A stretch of 64,000 nucleotides of DNA from Capronia americana (lineage: Eukaryota > Ascomycota > Eurotiomycetes > Chaetothyriales > Herpotrichiellaceae): contig JADWQD010000010.1 in the NCBI GenBank assembly GCA_016110215.1, forward strand, positions 1 through 64,000. Direction: 5' to 3'. The position numbers and the translations under genes were made by a program. How positions within the stretch are numbered: the first letter of the stretch is position 1; every line of letters begins with the position of its first letter. Below, piece after piece: positions 1 through 10,720 of the stretch. The notes beneath the pieces were generated by a model. That model was not told the DNA's origin and made no database searches. It worked only from the letters and a program-made list of their open reading frames with translations.

Positions 1-1427
1 GCTGTTGGGGATGCAGCTGTGAACAGGTTTTGGTGGGGGTGACGTAAGGTGTGCCACTAATTTTGTCACCTGGCTCGGTACCTAGCGAGACTGGGTACGT
101 AGGTGCGTAGGTACGTAGTATGCCGGTTTGAGGCCTGCTTGCCTTGCTGTTGATGCGACTACGAAGTGCTCGTACTGTGTACATAGCTGCACACGAACAA
201 CGCTGCAGTTAATCATGTGCTGTGTAGTGTGCTTGGTAGGTACGTATAGGACGTATAGATAGAGACATGGTGATCTGTGTAGCTAGGTATACTGTACACG
301 GTACATTGTATTCAAGACGGGAACGCAGCGGTGGTGTATTACTCCGTCCTCGAGTAGTTGGTTGTGGGTAGTAGCGCAGTGTTAGTCAACTAACGTCACG
401 TACGAGGTACAGTACAATATATTGAGTTGGGTGGTCAACTACCTACATAGTCACGCACAGTATGTTACTATTCAGTTGGTTATGTTTACGTACTATCCTA
501 GTCACTTGCAGTCACTTGCAGTCACCTCCAGTCCTCATCATGTACTGTAAGCTCTGTGGCGCTGAGTAGACCTGTAGTGTGTATACTGCATACCCACCAA
601 CCCACTCCATATGTACCGTGTATTCTGTAGAGAGGACCGTAGTACCAACTACGCTGTATGTATGGATATAGGTTCGTATAGCAGGAATTTACTGTAGTTA
701 GTTATGTACTTGGAGAGTCAGCGATTCAACTTACTTTACTTACTTCTTCCCTCCGCCGCTGACGTACCAGATACGTACCCGCTACGGCGCTTTATACGAG
801 GTGTCGACTACTCCGTCCTGTAACCTATCTAGCTAGCCAGGTGGTAAGTAGGAAGGAAGGAAGAACTGACTATGAAGACTACGGTGAGATGTGATGCTCG
901 AGAGACACGAGACACCAGACTCAGATAGGGAGGTAGGCACAAGCAGGGCACAGACAAACACATGCATGGTCCAGAGAAGGTTGATTTGGTCCAATCCATT
1001 CAGGTTGAATTGGCATTGTCTCTTCGTTTCCATTCGTCTCGGGTCGTCTCGTCTCGTCTCGTTTCATTTCATTTCATGCTGCTATGTCGGATGGCTGGCT
1101 AAGAAACACTCCTAGTGGTGCTATCCTCTGTCTGCCGCTCCTGACTTCCATGCTAGAAGCCATGCCATGGGGTTAATACATACTGTTGCAGCTGCGATTG
1201 TGCACATAGGGAACTCGTTAGGCGGTTACCACGTCAGTCTCGTCAAGCTCGCGTATTTCGTCTCTGCAGGATGGCCTGACTCGCTTACTGCCTGCCTGCC
1301 CTGTCTGTCTCGCCCACTGTCATCGTTCTGCCATATCCAACGACCCACTGCCATTTGAGTCCAAGCTGCTTTGGTATTCAAAAGACCGAGACCGACACAG
1401 GAAGACCTTCGCCATCAATCATCACGT
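1..1427. other. Intergenic, TACGTA-rich low-complexity DNA
   Basis: No credible gene is seen. The stretch is crowded with short palindromic TACGTA/GTAC words. It has a small tandem run of a CAGTCACTTG-like unit near 500-535 and GTCTC/TTTCA runs near 1040-1078. Short open frames overlap on both strands without domain signal. The right end is the 3' flank of the minus-strand RRM-like gene. Confidence 0.6.
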
Positions 1428-4400
1428 TCAGTCATCATCATCATCATCCTCCTCGTCAATGGTGTTTCGGCGGAGCATGCGCTCACGGTGCATCGCCATG
1501 CGACGTGCGTGTTCTCGTGCAGTCACCTCCGTGGTCGTATAGAGCTGGGTCAACGACAACGGCGAGGACGACGCAGAGGAAGCCGATGCGGCAGCGGCAG
1601 TGGCAGTGGCAGCCAGAAGACCTCCTCTCCCAGCAGCGGTGGAATTGTTGCGTCGAAGAGGCGACCCATCACCAATGACCCCGACATCACGGTTGCGGAT
1701 GTTGGTAGGCGTGTCGAGAGTCCAGCTAGCTGCACCGAGGGACCGAGGCAAGCGCACACCACCACCCGTGGTGTCTGGGTCTTGAGAGGTACACACGCTA
1801 CGAAATCCCAATGACCCCGGCGTGCGAGGCACGTTCCGCGCAGGGGTATGCAAGCCGCTGCCAGCGGGTGTGCTTGGCGTGCTGGTCGACGAGCCGAAGG
1901 GGAGAGCCGGAAGGGCAGGAGGACCAAGGGGCATCCCCTCCGCCTGACTCATGTGCAGATCCTCGTCGAACTCGTAGGTGGTGTTCAGGTGTTCACGGGC
2001 CGGAGAACGGCGGAGACGCGCGTTGGGGATGGCGGATGGTGGAGGAGGTGTGCTCGGCAGGATGAGTGTACCCGCTGACGCGGTGCGCATGTTCATGCCT
2101 GCGGCGATGGCCATGCGGGTAGGTTCGTCGGTGGTTTCATCGAACCAATCGTCCAGCGTGTCGTCAAAGGTTCGACCGGTCCCGTCGGTGCCGTGATTTG
2201 CAGCGTTGCCAGGACGAGTCCGTGGACGGTACAGCGGATGATCCGTGCCTGGTAGAATCGATCCATTGCCAACGCCTGCACTGACGTTGCCAGCGGCGGA
2301 TTCGATAGGAGCAGCTGGACGTAAGGTTCTGAGAACATTGCCATTGTTTGGATCCGACACTGTGACACCGCGGCGCTGCGCAGCGTTGGCGGCCACGCCC
2401 TGGATATACTGAGCTGCTGGGCCTTGCGGCTGACCATAAGTCAGGATTTGACCTTGGGGGAAGACTTGTCCTTGGCCAGCAGAGGAGCCAAAAGTGGCCC
2501 CGAGATTCGGCGCATTTTGGAGACGAACGCCAGCAGCGGGGGCAGTGAGAGCTGATTCTTTCCCTTGACCCTGATCAAAACTATTGCTGTTAATGCTGGA
2601 ACCTCGTCGGGGGTTGACGCGAGGTGGAGATGTCGTAAAGTCACCGTTACCGAGGCCGGGACCGGCGAAAGCAGTTGCAACGGGAAGATACTGAGGGTTG
2701 GCAAGTTGCTGTGTGTGAGCACGAGTCGGCTCGAACGGTGAAGACTCTGGATTCAGGTTGGGTGCAGGCAAAAGTGCACCGTAATTGCTAGTGCGTCGAG
2801 CTGGCGGGACATAGCGAGCGACAGTGGCATTGCGGGTGTTGTTCGGAGCCATGTCGTTCAGGCCTGCACCAGGACCATTGGCTTCGGGGATAAAGTTGGC
2901 ACGACCCGGGGGGCCATGGTCATCCTGGTCAGCCGGCGGAGCCTCACGGACTTCATCGACAACTTGCCGCATCGCAGCGAGTGCTCGCTCAGGGTCGTTG
3001 AAAGAGTCGCTGCTCACACCCGTGGCACCAGCTTGAATAAACTCAAAGTCATCTTCGAGATTGTCGGAACCGGCATTGTGGCTGGCTGGCTCACGGTGAC
3101 CACTCTCGTCGACGACGTATGCCCCAGTGTCTCGGACAGACGTGTTATTGCCGGCAAACCCAGACGAAGCAACAGGATTGACGTGAGCGGTGTTCTTGGT
3201 CGCCTGAGCCATTGGAGAAGGGAATCTTGTCGAGAGGCCGATGCCCATCTGCGGAAGATAGACGTTCCAGCCGTAATCTATCATCTCTCGCATCATTCTC
3301 TTCTCCAGGATGGCAAACTGAGCTCTCTTCAACTCGAGGCCTTCTTCAGTGGGAACGAAAAGGATGTGACCATTGCTGTCGCGAACGACCTGAAGGTAGG
3401 ATGAGATGCCAATGAACGGGCGACCCTGAGACTCCATGACATTCATGCCCAAGTAGAGAAGTTCCAGCCACATGGCGACATCTTGGTCCGAAAGCTTGTG
3501 GGGATGGACCGAAAGAGTCTGAAAAGGCCATGTGCGCGCATGCTTGGAAACTGGGAACCCAGTCCCGACGACGATGCAGGTATCGACAATGAGGCCCTTC
3601 TGACGTTCTGAGAAACCAGGAGTGTTGAGTCCAGCAAAGATCAAATCCATAAGCAGTTTGTTGTCGAGTCCGACCTCACGTTGCATGTTCGGTGAAGTCA
3701 ATCGGCCGATCAGAGTGCTGAGTTGTCTCATGTACGTCTTGAAGATCTCCAGGACATGGCTCATTGTGTACAGCGCTGCAGCGTACCATGGATACTGTGA
3801 GCGTGAGAAGGCGTCTTGCCGAACGATGTCTGGAGAAGCTTACCTTGTAGACCGTCGAGATCATACACTCAAACGCCCGGTTCATGCTTCGAGCAGCAAA
3901 CTGAGACTGGCAGAGGACATCAGGTCAGTTCAATGCTAGATGCGGGACTAGGAGAAGCAATACTCACACGTTGCGGCGTCTCAGCGTGGCGAGCCATACA
4001 CGTAAGTTCCTCTGTGGTGATGAAGCCATTGAACCCAGATGAGTACATATCACGGTTTGGGATGAGCTTCGGAGCACCATTCGCGTCGTTGTCCCACAAG
4101 ATACACTTTGCGCGGGGGAATATGTCCTTCATCAGTTCTGCCTGACTGCTGATGCTGACTTCAACATTGCGTTGACCGATCTTGGGGATCCGCATCTGCT
4201 TTGTTCCGAAGGCATGCTCCCAATCTGCCGCAGCCATCTCAGGCGACTTGATTTCCATATAGCTGTCCATGGTTTTGCCTGTTGATCTTTCCATAATAAT
4301 GTGTGTGGGGTAGCCGAGGATGTGGGCGTCGATCAAGTGGCTCATGGGCAGGTACTTTCCGATAAACTGATGCATTTCCGGGATGCTGATGGTGTACGGA

Positions 4401-5084
4401 ATCTGATATTGTCAGCTCGGTTACCTCAACTGCGGGTAGGGGATAAGAAGACGATAGCACGGCCGCAGCAACCTTGTAGGTCTGCGAGGCCAAAGTCCGA
4501 TCTCGCATACTTTCCTGAACCCAGCGCATCCGAGGGAAATTCCCGGAATGGCCTGGACTCAGACCAGACAGCAAAGTGACGGACATTTGAACGAACACCC
4601 ACACTGTGCGGCAATCTGATTTGGGGCAGGTTGAAGGGAGGTCAGCAGGTAAACTTACATTGGTGATCTTCAGGACTCCATTTCGTCGAGGTGTTTGCAT
4701 CTGCGCTCGATCGGCAAAAGGAGGAGGAGTACTTGGATCAAACATCACTTCTGCTTGCGCCAACACCATTGGGCCGTGGAACAAGGTTCCCAAGACTGGC
4801 TGACCGGTAGGCACAGGGGCTGAAGGGGCCCCTAGAGCCAGGACAGGAAGCTCACTTGGTGGTAAAGGACCGTTCATGACCTGAGGGTGAATGCCGCCAC
4901 GTTGTCGGGCTGGGATTTGCGGACCTCGCTGAAGAATTGGATGAGTCTGCTGTGGCATGATTGAGAAGTTGAGGGGCGAAAAGAGAGGTACACCACCGTG
5001 CACAGAAGTTTGTGATGATTGAGAGGGGGAGAAATAAGGCTCGTCTTTCCCGTCAGCAGACTGATACTTTCCAGGGCCGTCCAT
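1428..5084 (-). CDS. RRM-like RNA-binding protein with long disordered tail
   Basis: Four exons join in frame: 5084-4659, 4402-3968, 3906-3844 and 3794-1428, giving 1096 residues. Donors are GTAAGT, GTGAGT and GTAAGC and acceptors CAG. The first intron (256 nt) is long for a fungus. An RRM-like fold starts at GVLKITN (about residue 136), just before intron 1, and continues with IPYTISIPEMHQFIG and THIIMERSTGKTMDSYMEI. A conserved helical region follows (FECMISTVYK, YPWYAAALYTMSHVLEIF). After about residue 480 the chain is low complexity, rich in Pro, Ser, Ala and Asn, and ends in a run of Asp. The family is a fungal RRM-containing protein of unclear role; binding to RNA is inferred from the RRM only. 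Residues 1-130 are Pro/Gln-rich. The start is the first ATG of the open exon. Confidence 0.85.
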
Positions 5085-5976
5085 GATGACGATCTGGGAG
5101 GGTGGTATCAGAGAGACGAAGGGAAAGAAGTCTCGAGGGTGGGAGGAAAAAGAGAGACAATGAGGTCAATGAAAGGAGCGCGTTGTCCATAGACTATTCA
5201 CCTTTTGACCAGGGGCAGGGTGAAGGCACAACCAGAGTTCACATCTGATTGTAAGCGCTTGACATGTCACTGCAGTTTTCGATGCTCCGCAAAACTCGGT
5301 GACGAGTCGAAGACTGTGACATAAACTCAAGCTTGGAGAGAAGAGAATGTGCCGATTCTCACCTCACCTGTCTGTTCACCCATAATCCCGCTGTTTGAAT
5401 GAAAAAGTTTCTTGGCAAAGAGCTCAACGCCTCACGCTAGTTAGCAGAGATTGTTCATATCGAAGGCGTATCGATAGAGGGACCGGTCGTATACAGTCAT
5501 TCAGGGGATATTCCGTCGTGTGCAGGAAGTCAAACCTACGCGTCGGAGGCATCGACAACTAGTTGCCCAAAGAGCAACGACTCTCATACGAGTTCTGTCG
5601 TTCCCTGTCAGCAAAAGTGACGCATATGATCACACCTGGACATCTGTGGTAAGGAACGGCATAGCTTTCGAGCAAAAAACTGTAGCTAGTACCAGAACAA
5701 GAGGCACCGGGCATATCTCAATGATGATAATTGTCTTCATTTCATTTTCGATCATGGTCAGGATCTCGTCATCATGTTGATAGCCGCTGCATGCGTTTCT
5801 CGTGAAGGCATGGTGTTGCTAGGGTCAAATGACCTCAGGGGTGGTGATCCGCTGTGCAGCCTTACACAGCCTCGTGGGAGCTCGACGCACTCATTCAGCA
5901 CGAAGGCGTCAGAACCATCACTGCTGTACTGATACCGTTACAGTTCATTGCTTAGAGTCTTCTTTCGATCACGGCG
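5085..5976. other. Intergenic: promoter/5' leader of RRM-like gene
   Basis: This stretch lies between the start of the minus-strand RRM-like gene and the 3' end of ARPC4. It should hold the RRM-like promoter and the ARPC4 3' UTR. No gene, RNA or strong motif is seen. The short open frames have no recognisable domain. Confidence 0.6.
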
Positions 5977-6693
5977 CTAGTCAAACTGCACGATATCAGC
6001 ATCAACGAATACCTACAAACAGCCAGGACGTACCGGAGTCAAGAATGACTCAGCAACAAATCTAGCTCGGGCATTGAGCTGATCCATGTGTTAGTGGACA
6101 AGCATCTAATTGAGATGCTGATGGCTTACGAAGAGCTTCATTTCCGAAATTTCCTTGTCCACCTCCTCCATGAATTGAATGATGAAGTCCACCAACTTAT
6201 GCTTGAGCATTTCTTCGGTATGAGTGTTGGTGATCAAGAAAGAAATATCGTATCCCTTTCGCTGTCAGCATGCCTGAGAGCTGCAAGAAGAGTGTCACTA
6301 CCAACCTTGACTGGCTTCCGCCGCAGAATAAAGAAGGACTCCGCACGTTGAGTGAGGAAACGTGTGAACTTGTGGACAAGGATATGCTCAATCTCATCTG
6401 CCTGCTTTATCCTGATGCTGACTCGCACACTATTGACACTGGGTTCTATGAAGACTTTCTCATTCTCATTGCGAGCAACTGTGAGCGGGTTCAACAGGAC
6501 TTCTGGTGAGCTTTGTGCTTCGATCTCCGGGACATTGTGTCTTTCTGATGCTTGGGAGGCAAAGTTGGAAAGCGAGAGAGCGGCGGTCAAAGATGAGCGG
6601 ACGCATTGGAGATAGGGGCGCAATGATTGGGACTGCGTTCAGCGTCAGCGACGTTCTCAGCGACGGAGAGGGTTCCACCAGAAGGCCTACCAT
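5977..6693 (-). CDS. ARC19: Arp2/3 complex subunit 4 (ARPC4/Arc19)
   Basis: ARPC4 is the 20 kDa core subunit that pairs with ARPC2 and holds Arp2 and Arp3, so the complex can nucleate branched actin at cortical patches during endocytosis. Five exons: 6693-6691 (only the ATG), 6632-6306, 6255-6130, 6078-6034 and 5985-5977 (Phe-Asp-stop). They give 169 residues, the normal family length. Seen in order: SQSLRPYLQCVRSSLTAAL, SERHNVPEIEAQSSPEVLLN, HILVHKFTRFLTQRAESFFI, GYDISFLITN and LNARARFVAESFLTPFD. Exon 3 uses an unusual AAAG acceptor if the family sequence is kept exactly; the CAG six bases upstream would insert Arg-Lys. The start faces UBP6 across about 550 bp. Confidence 0.96.
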
Positions 6694-7243
6694 TTTCAAG
6701 TGCGCTCACTCAAAGAAGTTTGCGGGAGAGGGACACGTTTTACCGACGCATCGACGGTGATCTGGGAGACAGAAGACCTCAAAAGTGAGGGTGCTCTTCT
6801 GATCTTATTGTTTGCGAGAGCGATCTGCAGGTCTATGAGTTGAACACAAGGTCAAAATTGGGAAAGACCACGTTTGGAGGGGAAGTATACAGCGGTCCGC
6901 AAGATCCGTCATCGGCAGGCACGCCCAAGGTGTGTCTGGGCGCCTCTATGCTCACCTGCGGCTGCCAGAGCTTGGCAACTCAGTTAGGGACCATTGGTGG
7001 GGAAGCGGGATAGGCACTCAGTGATCGCTGCGGTGACCGGTGACGTGCTGTTTCTGTGCCTGGCTGTCCAGAGCCTTGCATATTTCGCCGCCTTTCTAGA
7101 TTCAATTTCAAATCACTGCATTTATTTTCCCTCCTTGTACTCGCGAGCATTTATTTTCCCTCCTTGTACTCGCGATCTTTCGCTCTTCTGCATCTAACAT
7201 CTTGAGAGACTGCTTCAGGCCCTCTGCTTAACAGGTTGACACC
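6694..7243. promoter_or_regulatory. Bidirectional promoter region ARPC4 / UBP6
   Basis: The two genes are transcribed away from each other across about 550 bp, so both promoters must lie here. The UBP6 side contains a pyrimidine-rich stretch and a perfect 29-bp tandem duplication. No classical proteasome element (GGTGGCAAA) was found by eye. Transcription start sites are not visible. Confidence 0.55.
7118..7175. repeat. Perfect 29-bp tandem duplication in UBP6 promoter
   Basis: Two identical head-to-tail copies occupy 7118-7146 and 7147-7175. Each starts GCATTTATTTTCCC and ends TACTCGCGA. The repeat ends about 70 bp before the UBP6 ATG, so it probably lies in the core promoter or 5' leader. 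Confidence 0.9.
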
Positions 7244-9025
7244 ATGGCGACTATTCCCAGTAAGTAGCCACAGACAGCCGCGATTTAAGACCGACTTTAA
7301 CAAGCCGTAGTTGTTGTCAAGCACCAGGGCAAGAAATACGATGTCGACCTTGACCCCTCCGCGAATGGCGAGACCCTCAAGTTCCAGCTCTTCTCTCTGA
7401 CTGGTGTCGAACCCGATCGTCAATCTCTTCTCATCAAAGGTGGAAAGCTGAAAGATGACACCGATTTGTCCAAGCTCAATGCAAAACCCGGTCAGATCTT
7501 CACCATGCTCGGGACAGCCTCTGGCGAAGGTAGTGCGGTTATTGCACCGCCTACGGAAAAAATCAAGTTCGCTGAGGACATGACCGAAGCTGAGGCCGCT
7601 GCTCTAGAGGGCGCCACTCCGGCCGGCCTCCAGAACCTGGGCAACACCTGCTACCTAAATTCTACGTTGCAAGTCCTTCGCAGTATACCTGAGATGCAGG
7701 ACACCCTGAAAACCTACAAGGCCGAACCATCTGCTGGCAGTTTACAAGACCTCAGTCGCTTTGGGCTCAGCGGACTCGGCGCTAGTAATGACTTGACGGC
7801 TCAACTGCGCGACCTCTACAAGCACATGTCTGAGACACAAGAAGGGTTACCGCCTCTGATGTTCCTTAATTCTCTACGGGCCATCTACCCCCAGTTCGCC
7901 CAGAAGGCAAAGAATGGCCATGGCTTTGCTCAGCAGGACGCGGAGGAAGCTTGGTCACAGATTATTCACCAGTTGCGAGAAAAGCTCAAGATTACAGACG
8001 GAAGCACACAAGATCAAAAAGCCATCGCCTTTATCGACCGCTACATGGCTGGTTCATTCCATTCTTCGCTCGCTCCACCTGCAGAGGTGGGAGACAACGA
8101 ACCTACAGTCGAGTCGGATGATACCTTTCTGAAGCTGGACTGCCATATTGATCAGTCTATCAATCACCTTCGAGATGGCATCTTCGCGGGTCTGACCGAA
8201 GAGATCGAAAAGCGATCCCCGACGCTTGATCGCGACGCAACGTACGTGAAGACCTCGCGGATATCTCGACTGCCTCAATACCTGACGGTGCACTTTGTTC
8301 GATTCTTCTGGAGGAAAGACATCCAAAAGAAGACGAAGATCATGCGCAAGGTCACTTTTCCGGACGAGCTCGATGTGGTGGAGTTCTGTACCGATGATCT
8401 GAGGAAGCGACTGATTCCCGTTCGTGACAAGGTTCGCGACATCCGAAAGGATGAAGTGGACGTTGAGCGAGCCAGGAAGAGACAGAAACTTGCCCACAAG
8501 CAAGAAGCAGACCGTGCGCACGATGAAGCAACAAAGCTTGCAGAGTCTGCCCCGATTGCCAAGTTGAGGGAGAAGAAGGACTCGAAGAGCAAGGAGCCGG
8601 AGGGTGGCGAAATGGATGTCTACAAGACGGATGCCGAGTATGAGGCAGAACGCGCAGCATCTATCAAACAAGCCAAAAAGGAACTGTATGAAGTCATCGA
8701 CCCCGAGCTCGCCGCTGACGAAGGAGCAAACAAGTCAGGCTTGTACGAGCTCAGAGGCGTCATTACTCACCAGGGTGCAAGTGCTGACAGTGGCCACTAC
8801 ACCAGTTTTGTGAAGAAGCAGGCTAGGCTGGTCGATGACCCCAAGGCGCCGGGCGGCAAGCGCAGAGAGGAAGACGGCAAGTGGTGGTGGTTCAACGATG
8901 ACAAGGTCAGTGAGGTGGATCCTGAGAGGATTATGACTCTTGCTGGTGGTGGCGAGAGTGCTTCTGCCCTGATTCTGCTCTACCGTGCCATCGACCTGCC
9001 CACCAAGGACGAGATCGAAGAGTGA
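7244..9025 (+). CDS. UBP6: Proteasome-associated ubiquitin carboxyl-terminal hydrolase UBP6/USP14
   Basis: This deubiquitinase docks on the 26S proteasome base and trims ubiquitin chains from substrates. Two exons, 7244-7259 and 7311-9025, join through a 51-nt intron (GTAAGT...TAG) and give 576 residues. The short first exon MATIP completes an N-terminal ubiquitin-like domain (about residues 4-78, ending KLNAKPGQIFTMLG), which mediates proteasome docking in the family. The USP domain follows. Its Cys box GNTCYLNSTLQ has Cys119, and its His box DSGHYTSFV has His501 followed by WWFNDDKVSEVD. A charged, Lys/Glu-rich insertion lies around residues 375-445. A later in-frame start would lose most of the UBL, so the spliced start is preferred. 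eS30 lies 300 bp downstream on the same strand. Confidence 0.96.
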
Positions 9026-9328
9026 TTGCGAAAGAGCGATTCTGCTTGCCGGCTATGCCTCGAGAGCGATCACGGCAGAAACAGCACACCTAGACATAGA
9101 TAGCAAGAGCGATGAACAAATCACCCTGAAAATCTCCAGTTAGAGTATATCACGTGCTCAGGCAACACTACGGCAGATCTTAGGCGCGGCTGCCGTTCTC
9201 TTGGCAGCCCACCGACAAAATCCATCCCCAAAGACCTCATCTTGCCATCACCTCATCAACTACGAATTCCCGCCTCGTACCCGATCTTGATCATCCATCT
9301 CCAACTCGACTGAAACCAACTCGCAATC
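9026..9328. promoter_or_regulatory. Intergenic with CACGTG box upstream of eS30
   Basis: This 303-bp spacer holds the UBP6 3' UTR and the eS30 promoter. A perfect palindrome ATCACGTGCT with a CACGTG core sits at 9151-9156, about 175 bp before the eS30 ATG. In fungi this core is bound by bHLH factors of the Cbf1 type, but occupancy here is inference. A pyrimidine-rich leader precedes the ATG. Confidence 0.5.
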
Positions 9329-9711
9329 ATGGGTAAAGTTCACGGATCCCTTGCCCGTGCCGGCAAGGTCAAGTCTCAGACCCCAAAGGTGAGTTGAGCG
9401 CACCCATCGATCTTTTCCGCATCACAACGCCAGACGAATCGGATTCCTGTCCACGATCGTCTACACAATAGAGTCGCCGAACAAACAGTCACTGACGGTA
9501 CATTTCCATCAGGTCGAACCACAAGAGAAGAAGAAGACGCCCAAGGGCCGCGCGAAGAAGAGAATAACCTACACCCGACGATTCGTCAACGTCACAATGA
9601 CAGGTGGCAAGAGAAAGGTATGAACACACGTCCAAGGGAATGGAGGGAAGAGAGGCCGCCGTCATGAAGGAAGCTTACAAGTTGCAGATGAACCCCAACC
9701 CGACGTCGTAA
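9329..9711 (+). CDS. RPS30: 40S ribosomal protein S30 (eS30)
   Basis: eS30 is a small basic protein of the 40S subunit near the decoding centre. Three exons, 9329-9388, 9513-9617 and 9688-9711, give 62 residues. The sequence begins MGKVHGSLARAGKVKSQTPK, continues KKKTPKGRAKKRITYTRRF, and ends in MNPNPTS, which is encoded wholly by exon 3. All junctions are phase 0 with GTGAGT/CAG and GTATGA/CAG sites. As in other fungi there is no ubiquitin-like fusion at the N-terminus; animals make the protein as the FAU fusion. The many introns in a short ribosomal gene fit the group. Confidence 0.97.
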
Positions 9712-10720
9712 AATCAATGTTGTCTTTCGGCGGTGCTGGTGCTGGTGCGACCTGGAACGACCAATCTGGAATGTACAGAGCAGAAACGATGCAATGCAGA
9801 TGGTGGAGCGGACGATCGGTGGTGGCATGTCGTCAACATCACTGCTTCGAAATGCATGCATAGGATGTGGGTTGAAGCATGCATTCCCTAGAGCCGGGCA
9901 GAAGAATCGCACCGAGCTTGAAGATGGGATGCGTGGCTGCAGCTACGTTGATGCTTTGGGAAAGGCGTTCTTAAAAGGACATACACACTCGAGAGGAAGG
10001 GAGAAAAAAAATCAGAAATGGCTTGACCACAAATCTAATCTTTTCCTACTCGATTACCTTCCGGTGCTGTGAGAAGCATAGAAGATCACACCGCTGGCTG
10101 CCTCTGCTCAAACCAACTGTACTCCCGCTTTCTATTTACCGCATGCGATCACAAATGCTGCAGCGCTTGACTTTCCTAAGTTCGTGACTCTTGCTACGGA
10201 CCGGCTGGCATGACTGGATTGTGGTAGAATATGTTATTCTTCAGCCCGTGTGCCATTCCATAATGGCTGGCGATGATATTGATGCTCCTAAGTGCTCTGC
10301 GTCCCAGTCCCGGAAATTGAGCCACGGGCAGGGAAGAATATCTGCCGCCTGCGCTGCCTCCCAGCCCATTGCCTGCGTGAATATCAACGCTTAAGAATTG
10401 AATGTAGACAAGTCGCCTATCTTACTGCGTGACACATCTGGACTGAATTCACCTCGACTGATTTATTTGTTGTTGACCTTCGTGCTGGGAGACTGCGTAC
10501 TCCCTAGGCACTCGGATGACTAAGCCGAATTGCCTTAGCTGCCACGGCTCGTGCACGCTGCTCGCACCAGCTGCGCCAGACCAAAGAATAATTTTTGGGG
10601 AAGTTGAATCAAGATCCGACGAAAAGCTATCTGAAATAATTCTTCGATCCCATAGTCCTCCTTTCGATTCAGGTCCCTTTGCACGCTTCGCGCGGGCGCA
10701 AGCTCGCTAGGCGCTCTTCG
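9712..10720. other. Intergenic, no gene seen
   Basis: This stretch holds the eS30 3' flank and the thioesterase promoter. Short overlapping open frames on both strands show no domain or codon signal. In-frame codons extend upstream from the thioesterase ATG to about 10679, which leaves its start slightly uncertain. Confidence 0.55.

Noticed and set aside
1..1427. Telomere or subtelomere repeat
   Set aside because: No TTAGGG array; similar TACGTA-rich words occur in other intergenic parts of the window.
1428..1814. Plus-strand frames of 107-147 codons opposite the RRM-like gene end
   Set aside because: They are antisense shadows of a GC-rich low-complexity exon; the minus strand has a continuous exon with spliced homology-like sequence.
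4426..4614. Extra exon LPHSVGVRSNVRHF inside intron 1 of the RRM-like gene
   Set aside because: Phase-0 joining runs into a stop after 18 codons, and a direct junction restores the RRM strand ITN-IPYTIS.
8054..8671. Minus-strand frame of 205 codons inside UBP6
   Set aside because: Lies fully within the USP domain exon, whose plus-strand sequence has all catalytic motifs.
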